A stretch of DNA of 64,000 bases from Albidovulum sp. (GTDB lineage: Bacteria; Pseudomonadota; Alphaproteobacteria; Rhodobacterales; Rhodobacteraceae), in contig JAPPFL010000048.1 in the NCBI GenBank assembly GCA_028823855.1, forward strand, positions 98,922 through 162,921, given 5' to 3'. Every line of letters starts with the position of its first letter. The stretch's first letter is position 1. Made by a program: the position numbers and the translations under genes. Shown here one piece after another: positions 63,462 through 64,000 of the stretch. The notes under the pieces were generated by a model. That model saw nothing but the letters and a program-made list of their open reading frames with translations. It did no database searches and was not told the origin of the DNA.

Positions 63462-64000
63462 ATGACCCAGCGCTGCGCGCGCTATGCCCGCTACTCGTCC
63501 GATCAGCAGCGGGCGGCATCGATCAATGACCAGTTCCGGGTCTGCCGCGAGCGCGCCGCGCGAGAGGGCTGGAAGATCGCAGGTGCGTACAAGGACTCCG
63601 CCATCTCCGGCGACAGCATGATCCTGCGTCCGGGCATCCAAGCCCTGCTGGAGGATGCGCGGCGCGGCCTGTTCGAGATCCTGATCGCGGAAGCGGTCGA
63701 CCGGGTTAGCCGCGACCAGGTGGAAGTTGCGACGCTCTACAAGCATCTACGGTTTGCCGGCGCGATGATCGTCACCTTGTCTGAAGGCGAGATCAACGAG
63801 TTTCACGTCGGCCCCAAGCGCACCATGAACGCGCTGTTCTTGACGGACCTCGGCGAAGGCGCACCGGGGCTTCGCGGCCGGGTCGAGGCCGGCAAGTCGG
63901 CCGGCGACTCCGCATTCGTGACGAAGCTCAGAAACGCGGCGGGGTTGCGGCTCCATACCGTCGAGCGGGTGCGGGCGTGGATGCGCGTCAACAAGCGCGC
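63462..64000 (+). CDS. Large serine recombinase, 3' end beyond window
   Basis: The catalytic domain is visible: CARYARYSSDQQRAASINDQ (active Ser in RYSSDxQ), CRERAAREGWKIAGAYKDSA, ISGDSMILRPGIQALLEDAR, EILIAEAVDRVSRDQVEVAT and IVTLSEGEINEFHVG then TMNALFLTDL. This is the standard resolvase start of large serine recombinases. After GLRGRVEAGKSAG the sequence departs from the usual GYxVV recombinase domain (AFVTKLRNAAGLRLHTVERV), which could mean a frameshift or a swapped domain. The gene runs off the right edge. It may drive a mobile element lying mostly to the right of this window. Confidence 0.88.
   Translation, partial: MTQRCARYARYSSDQQRAASINDQFRVCRERAAREGWKIAGAYKDSAISGDSMILRPGIQALLEDARRGLFEILIAEAVDRVSRDQVEVATLYKHLRFAGAMIVTLSEGEINEFHVGPKRTMNALFLTDLGEGAPGLRGRVEAGKSAGDSAFVTKLRNAAGLRLHTVERVRAWMRVNKR

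Noticed and set aside
1..64000. CRISPR array
   Set aside because: No series of regularly spaced direct repeats was seen.

Overview
The window looks like a chromosomal segment of an alphaproteobacterium, possibly host-associated. That placement is inference. It rests on the gene repertoire: three binding-protein-dependent ABC uptake operons with MsmX/UgpC- and PotA-type ATPases, a BtpA/PfkB/amidohydrolase cluster, a sulfatase with a formylglycine-generating enzyme, GlxA-type AraC and GntR/LacI regulators, and HipBA, Phd/VapC and FitAB modules. No rRNA, complete tRNA or taxonomic marker is present. The striking feature is a two-speed genome. Long catabolic operons are intact and tightly coupled, while the stretches between them are full of pseudogenes with nonsense codons and frameshifts.

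Layout. 1-4.2 kb: a sulfatase, decayed formylglycine-generating enzyme and DppB-like permease operon, with a divergent LysR regulator. 4.6-7.1 kb: a graveyard holding a YwfO/YwgA-like pair, a tyrosine-recombinase fragment and a HigBA pair, all broken. 8.3-18.5 kb: a sugar-type ABC operon with two amidohydrolases and a threonine-synthase-like PLP enzyme, divergent from a GntR/LacI hybrid regulator and a lactonase, plus a convergent amidohydrolase. 18.5-28.8 kb: a sparse zone with HdeD, a GNAT enzyme, a DUF6602-like pseudogene, a solitary LivK-type binding protein and a Phd/VapC module. 28.8-43.6 kb: a polysaccharide deacetylase, a proline iminopeptidase, a DapA-family lyase, and a ten-gene spermidine/putrescine-type uptake operon (aldehyde dehydrogenase, SDR, RidA, UGSC pair, M20 enzyme). 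45.2-53.1 kb: a GlxA-like regulator divergent from a seven-gene sugar ABC/PfkB/amidohydrolase/BtpA operon. 53.6-64 kb: IS4 remnant, broken CBS protein, intact HipBA, a broken CBASS antiphage pair (CD-NTase plus patatin effector), broken PLD and ATPase-like genes, an IS bounded by 16-bp inverted repeats, FitAB, and a large serine recombinase running off the end.

How the parts work together. Each uptake operon starts with its binding protein, followed by a strong intercistronic hairpin and then permeases, enzymes and ATPase, so binding protein is probably made in excess. The defence and mobile genes are mostly dead, but the toxin-antitoxin modules beside them remain open, as expected if addiction resists loss.

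The most interesting material is at 57.8-62.3 kb. It is a defence island caught in the act of dying: the CD-NTase differs from a full-length reading frame by a single stop just before its active site, and the phospholipase effector by one small indel.
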